Assembly: GCA_023134935.1 (NCBI GenBank)
Contig: JAGLUD010000066.1
Span: 1-9,506, forward strand
DNA from: Paracoccaceae bacterium
GTDB lineage: Bacteria; Pseudomonadota; Alphaproteobacteria; Rhodobacterales; Rhodobacteraceae
Direction: 5' to 3'
DNA length: 9,506 bases
In this document: positions 6,300 through 9,506 of the stretch, piece by piece
Layout of the letters: every line of letters starts with the position of its first letter
How positions within the stretch are numbered: the stretch's first letter is position 1
The notes under the pieces: model-generated
The model's database searches: none
What the model saw: only the letters and a program-made list of their open reading frames with translations
What the model was told of the DNA's origin: nothing
Program-made: the position numbers and the translations under genes

Positions 6300-7154
6300 A
6301 TGATAGGATCAAACCTACTGCGTGTGGCCTCAATCGCATCAATCGCAACGTTTGCTTTTGGAACGACTGCTGCCAATGCACAAAGCCTTGTTATCAACGA
6401 CGAAGAGACGATGATAATTCAGGCTCCAGCTGCAGCGCATCTGGAAAATATGGACGAAGTGTTCTCGGGGTGGAATTTCCGCACCGTGGAAACACAGGCG
6501 CTTCAGATGGACGACTTCGACAACCCCGGCATGATCTTCGTTGATCAGGCTATAGACCAATGGGATACTGTTGACGGCGCCGCAGGCGAGTCCTGTGGTT
6601 CGTGTCACGAAGGTGGCACAGCTGAATTCGCAGGTCTTCGCACAGTGCTTCCGCGCTGGGACGAAGATGCCGGCGGCATCCAGTCGATGGCAGACTATAT
6701 CAACGAATGTCGCACCGAGCGGATGCAGGCTGAAGCGTGGACGTGGAGCAGTTCGAAAATGACTGCCATGACCGCCTTAATCGGTCTGGAATCGCGCGGA
6801 ATGCCGGTTGATGTTGTTATTGATGGTCCAGCAGCGGACGCATGGGAACTTGGTAAAGAGATTTACTACACCCGTGTTGGTCAGCTGGATATGTCTTGCG
6901 CAAACTGCCATGAGGATAACTACGACACTATGATCCGTGCGGATCACCTGTCGCAGGGCCAGATTAACGGCTTCCCGTCCTACCGTTTGAAAAACGCGAA
7001 GTTGAATTCAACTCACGCCCGCTTCAAAGGCTGCATGAAAAATATTCGTGCAAAACCATTTGGCGAGGGTTCCGACGAGTTCCGCGCACTGGAGCTATAC
7101 GTAGCTTCTCGCGGTAACGGCCTCTCGGTTGAGGGTACTTCGGTTCGTAACTAA
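6300..7154 (+). CDS. soxA: Diheme cytochrome c SoxA
   Basis: The 284-residue catalytic subunit of the SoxAX complex. It has a Sec signal peptide (about 1-27, ending AANA) and two heme c motifs: CGSCH (Cys99, Cys102, His103) and CANCH (Cys200, Cys203, His204). The presence of both identifies the diheme form known from Paracoccus and Rhodovulum. ARFKGCMKNIRA carries Cys245, the persulfide-forming axial ligand at the active site. Cys137 (INECR) lies between the hemes. The start at 6300 has GGGAGG at 9 bases; the open frame extends upstream into soxZ, but that region lacks a signal peptide. It is the last gene before a 115-base gap with hairpins. Confidence 0.97.
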   Translation: MIGSNLLRVASIASIATFAFGTTAANAQSLVINDEETMIIQAPAAAHLENMDEVFSGWNFRTVETQALQMDDFDNPGMIFVDQAIDQWDTVDGAAGESCGSCHEGGTAEFAGLRTVLPRWDEDAGGIQSMADYINECRTERMQAEAWTWSSSKMTAMTALIGLESRGMPVDVVIDGPAADAWELGKEIYYTRVGQLDMSCANCHEDNYDTMIRADHLSQGQINGFPSYRLKNAKLNSTHARFKGCMKNIRAKPFGEGSDEFRALELYVASRGNGLSVEGTSVRN

Positions 7155-7162
7155 CATTGTCT

Positions 7163-7184
7163 GGCCCCGATTAAGTTCGGGGCC
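7163..7184 (+). other. Strong GC-rich hairpin after soxA
   Basis: GGCCCCGA (7163-7170) and TCGGGGCC (7177-7184) form a perfect 8-bp stem around a 6-base loop, 9 bases after the soxA stop. There is no T-tract behind it, so full termination is unlikely. It may act as a partial terminator or as a 3' block protecting soxXYZA mRNA. An imperfect hairpin with CTAAC/GTTAG ends (7184-7212) follows. Confidence 0.6.
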
Positions 7185-7220
7185 TAACACCTTCCCTTCG
7201 TTTGGGGGTTAGTGTCGGTC

Positions 7221-7235
7221 AGCTTTTATTAAGCT
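7221..7235 (+). other. Small hairpin in the soxB leader
   Basis: AGCTT (7221-7225) and AAGCT (7231-7235) are inverted repeats around TTATT, 35 bases before the soxB ATG. The stem is short, so it could be part of the soxB leader structure or chance. Confidence 0.25.
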
Positions 7236-7269
7236 CACTCATTCTTACCCAAAAATTTGGAGACTACAT

Positions 7270-8964
7270 ATGATTTCCCGCCGTGACTTTCTACAAGCCT
7301 CAGTGGCTGCTTCTGCAATTGTTGGTGCCTCTGGCGTTGGCAACTGGTCCAAACTGGCCGCGCAGCAGACGCTTACGCAAGACCAACTGCTTGATTTTGA
7401 TACGGTCGGTAATGTCACGATTATCCACATCACGGATATCCACGCGCAGCTGAAGCCAGTGTATTTCCGCGAGCCGGAGATTAATATTGGTGTTGGCGCT
7501 GTTGACGGATTGCCCCCGCATGTAACGGGTAAAGACTTTCTTAACCTGTTCAACATGGAAGCGGGAACACGTGAAGCCTACGCGCTGACGTATGATGATT
7601 TCACGTCGCTGGCCAAAGGGTACGGCAAAATGGGCGGGATCGACCGTGTTGCAACGGTAATCAACTCCATCCGCGCTGCTCGCCCCGATGCATTGTTGCT
7701 GGATGGTGGCGATACTTGGCAGGGTTCCTACACCGCGCAGATGACCAACGGTCAGGATATGGTTAACGTGATGAACGCGCTGAAACCGGATGCGATGACC
7801 TCGCACTGGGAATTCACGCTGGGCATTGATCGCGTTAACGAGATCGTCGAGAACGACCTCGACTTTCCGTTCCTTGGTGCCAACATCTTTGACACCGAAT
7901 GGGACGAGCGTGCTTATGAGCCGTACAAAATGTTCGAACGTGGCGGCGTAAAAATTGCCGTTATCGGGCAAGCTTTCCCATACATGCCGATCGCCAATCC
8001 GGGCTGGATGTTCCCGGGTCTCAGCTTTGGTGTGCGTGAAGACAACATGAACGATCTGGTACAAGAAGTACGCGGTAAAGGTGCCGAGTTGGTGGTGATG
8101 TTATCCCACAACGGTTTCGACGTGGACCGCAAATTGGCCGCCAACGTGGACGGCATCGACGTGATCCTGACGGGTCACACGCATGATGCGTTGCCAGAGC
8201 CGGTTCAAGTCAACAACACCATGCTCATTGCGTCCGGTTCGAACGGTAAATTCGTCACTCGCCTCGATCTGGATGTGCGTGATGGCGAGGTTAAAGGCTT
8301 CCGTCACAAACTGATCCCGATCTTCTCGGATGTAATCCAGTCTGACCCGATGGTGGCCAAACTGATCGACGAGCAGCGCGCTCCGTTTGAAGACCAGTTA
8401 ACCGAGGTGATCGGTAAAACCGACAGCCTTCTATACCGCCGCGGTAACTTCAACGGCACATGGGATGACCTAATTTGTAACGCCTTGATTGAAGAACGCG
8501 AAGCAGACATCGCGCTATCACCCGGCTTCCGTTGGGGTCCTTCCCTGCTGCCAGGTGGAGACATTACCCGCGAAGATATTTTTAACTGCACAGGCATGAG
8601 CTATCCTGCCGCGTACCGTTCCGAAATGACGGGCGAACTGATCCACACGATCATGGAAGACGTAGCCGACAACCTGTTCAACCCAGATCCGTATTATCAG
8701 CAAGGCGGCGATATGGTGCGTATGGGTGGCATGGGCTATTCCATCGACGTATCCAAAAAGCAGGGTGATCGGATTACCGACATGACCATGCTTAATACCG
8801 GCGAAAAGATTGAACCATCCAAGACGTATATTGTTGCCGGTTGGGCCTCGGTTAACGAGGGCACTGAAGGACCGGCAATCTGGGACGTTGTCGAAGACTA
8901 CGTTAGACGGAAAGGAACGGTATCGCTTGATCCGAACCAATCCGTTAAAGTCACCGGAGCCTAG
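7270..8964 (+). CDS. soxB: Thiosulfohydrolase SoxB
   Basis: A 564-residue periplasmic dimanganese enzyme that hydrolyses the terminal sulfonate from the SoxY cysteine as sulfate. The Tat signal is ISRRDFLQA at the N-terminus. Metallophosphoesterase/5'-nucleotidase motifs follow in order: HITDIHAQL (Asp56, His58), LLDGGDTWQGS (Asp145 onward), TSHWEFTLG (His179), MLSHNGFDVD (His280) and TGHTHDALPEPV (His303, His305). The 5'-nucleotidase C-terminal domain occupies roughly 370-564. TSHWEF replaces the GNHEF motif of nucleotidases and is typical of SoxB. Length agrees with the family. The ribosome site TTGGAG lies 7 bases upstream. A 115-base gap with hairpins precedes it; soxC starts 19 bases after its stop. 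Confidence 0.97.
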   Translation: MISRRDFLQASVAASAIVGASGVGNWSKLAAQQTLTQDQLLDFDTVGNVTIIHITDIHAQLKPVYFREPEINIGVGAVDGLPPHVTGKDFLNLFNMEAGTREAYALTYDDFTSLAKGYGKMGGIDRVATVINSIRAARPDALLLDGGDTWQGSYTAQMTNGQDMVNVMNALKPDAMTSHWEFTLGIDRVNEIVENDLDFPFLGANIFDTEWDERAYEPYKMFERGGVKIAVIGQAFPYMPIANPGWMFPGLSFGVREDNMNDLVQEVRGKGAELVVMLSHNGFDVDRKLAANVDGIDVILTGHTHDALPEPVQVNNTMLIASGSNGKFVTRLDLDVRDGEVKGFRHKLIPIFSDVIQSDPMVAKLIDEQRAPFEDQLTEVIGKTDSLLYRRGNFNGTWDDLICNALIEEREADIALSPGFRWGPSLLPGGDITREDIFNCTGMSYPAAYRSEMTGELIHTIMEDVADNLFNPDPYYQQGGDMVRMGGMGYSIDVSKKQGDRITDMTMLNTGEKIEPSKTYIVAGWASVNEGTEGPAIWDVVEDYVRRKGTVSLDPNQSVKVTGA

Positions 8965-8983
8965 TTGATTTCCGGAGGGTCAG

Positions 8984-9506
8984 ATGAGCAATAAATCCGG
9001 CCCTTCGCGCCGCAAGTTTCTAACGACAGGTCTAGTAGCAGGTGTTACCGCCACAAGTGCGCGAGCGGGTGATCCTGCGATCACCGATGTGCAACCTTGG
9101 GCGCAGGCGCTTGGCAAGGGCGTGGACGAGCGCGGCTATGGCATGCCATCCCCGCATGAGGCCCACGTTCTGCGTAAATCCGTGCCTTGGCTAACGGCCG
9201 AGGACACGTCCTCGATCAACTTCACGCCGTTGCACCAATTGGATGGGATCATCACACCCAATGGTCTGGCGTTTGAACGCCACCATAGTGGCGTGGCCGA
9301 GGTTAACCCATCCGAGTATCGCCTGATGATCAACGGCTTGGTGGACACCCCGATGGTTTTTACCTTGCAAGACCTGATGCGGTTTCCGCGCCACAACAAG
9401 GTGTATTTCCTTGAATGCACCGCGAATTCCGGCATGGAGTGGCGTGGCCCTCAGCTGAACGGTGTGCAGTTCACCCACGGTATGATGCACAACGTTATGT
9501 ATACAG
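8984..9506 (+). CDS. soxC: Sulfane dehydrogenase molybdenum subunit SoxC, 3' end beyond window
   Basis: N-terminal 174 residues of the molybdopterin subunit of periplasmic SoxCD, which removes six electrons from the sulfane sulfur on SoxY. It has a twin-arginine signal SRRKFLTTGL with cleavage near SARA (residue 28). The sulfite-oxidase fold begins with GLAFERHHSGV (about 94-104, cofactor-contacting His pair). It continues to FLECTANSGMEWRGPQL (about 142-158), where Cys145 is the expected Mo ligand. The family is about 430 residues, so more than half is missing. The strong ribosome site GGAGGG lies just upstream. The close SoxB-SoxC spacing argues for this being SoxC rather than an unrelated sulfite oxidase. 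SoxD should follow outside the window. Confidence 0.95.
   Translation, partial: MSNKSGPSRRKFLTTGLVAGVTATSARAGDPAITDVQPWAQALGKGVDERGYGMPSPHEAHVLRKSVPWLTAEDTSSINFTPLHQLDGIITPNGLAFERHHSGVAEVNPSEYRLMINGLVDTPMVFTLQDLMRFPRHNKVYFLECTANSGMEWRGPQLNGVQFTHGMMHNVMYT

Noticed and set aside
7300..8064. 254-codon open frame on the minus strand
   Set aside because: Lies wholly antisense to soxB, whose product is unmistakable; no recognisable protein features and no ribosome site noticed.
1..9506. An undescribed defence, mobile or biosynthetic system
   Set aside because: Every gene belongs to pntA or to the known sox pathway; no transposase, integrase, terminal repeats, CRISPR or RNA gene was seen.

Overview
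The window carries most of a lithotrophic sulfur-oxidation (sox) locus from an alphaproteobacterium. It is most likely a marine Rhodobacteraceae/roseobacter-type organism: the gene content and order match the Paracoccus-type Kelly-Friedrich Sox cluster, the base composition is moderate, and the locus sits next to a proton-translocating transhydrogenase gene. The genus cannot be fixed from the sequence alone.

Layout. (1) Positions 1-1484, minus strand: pntA (NAD(P) transhydrogenase alpha subunit), whose 3' end runs off the left edge. (2) 1485-1613: a short intergenic region with a candidate pntA promoter and a terminator for the neighbouring operon. (3) 1614-3414, minus strand: a tight three-gene operon transcribed soxS -> soxR -> soxT (periplasmic thioredoxin, ArsR-type persulfide-sensing repressor, YeeE/YedE sulfur-compound transporter). 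(4) 3415-3504: a 90-bp divergent control region with overlapping candidate promoters. (5) 3505-4829, plus strand: soxV and soxW (CcdA-like membrane electron carrier and its thioredoxin partner). (6) 4830-4998: a control region rich in dyad symmetry, including a perfect 20-bp palindrome, an ATTC-N8-GAAT box and a TTGAC-N4-GTCAA box. (7) 4999-7154: soxX-soxY-soxZ-soxA. (8) 7155-7269: a hairpin-bearing gap. (9) 7270-9506: soxB and the first part of soxC, which runs off the right edge (soxD and later genes would be expected outside the window).

How it works together. SoxAX (c-type cytochromes) oxidatively conjugates thiosulfate to the cysteine at the C-terminus of SoxY in the SoxYZ carrier. SoxB hydrolyses off sulfate. 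SoxCD removes electrons from the remaining sulfane sulfur, and SoxB then releases the second sulfate. SoxV, SoxW and SoxS bring reductant from the cytoplasm to the periplasm to keep the carrier cysteine active. SoxT probably moves a sulfur compound across the inner membrane. SoxR, with two cysteines spaced exactly as in the persulfide sensor SqrR, probably represses the locus until reactive sulfur species appear.

This is a recognisable system rather than a new one. The parts worth a second look are regulatory (the two control regions and the soxA-soxB hairpins), plus a second cysteine in SoxY. No mobile element, RNA gene or CRISPR array was seen.
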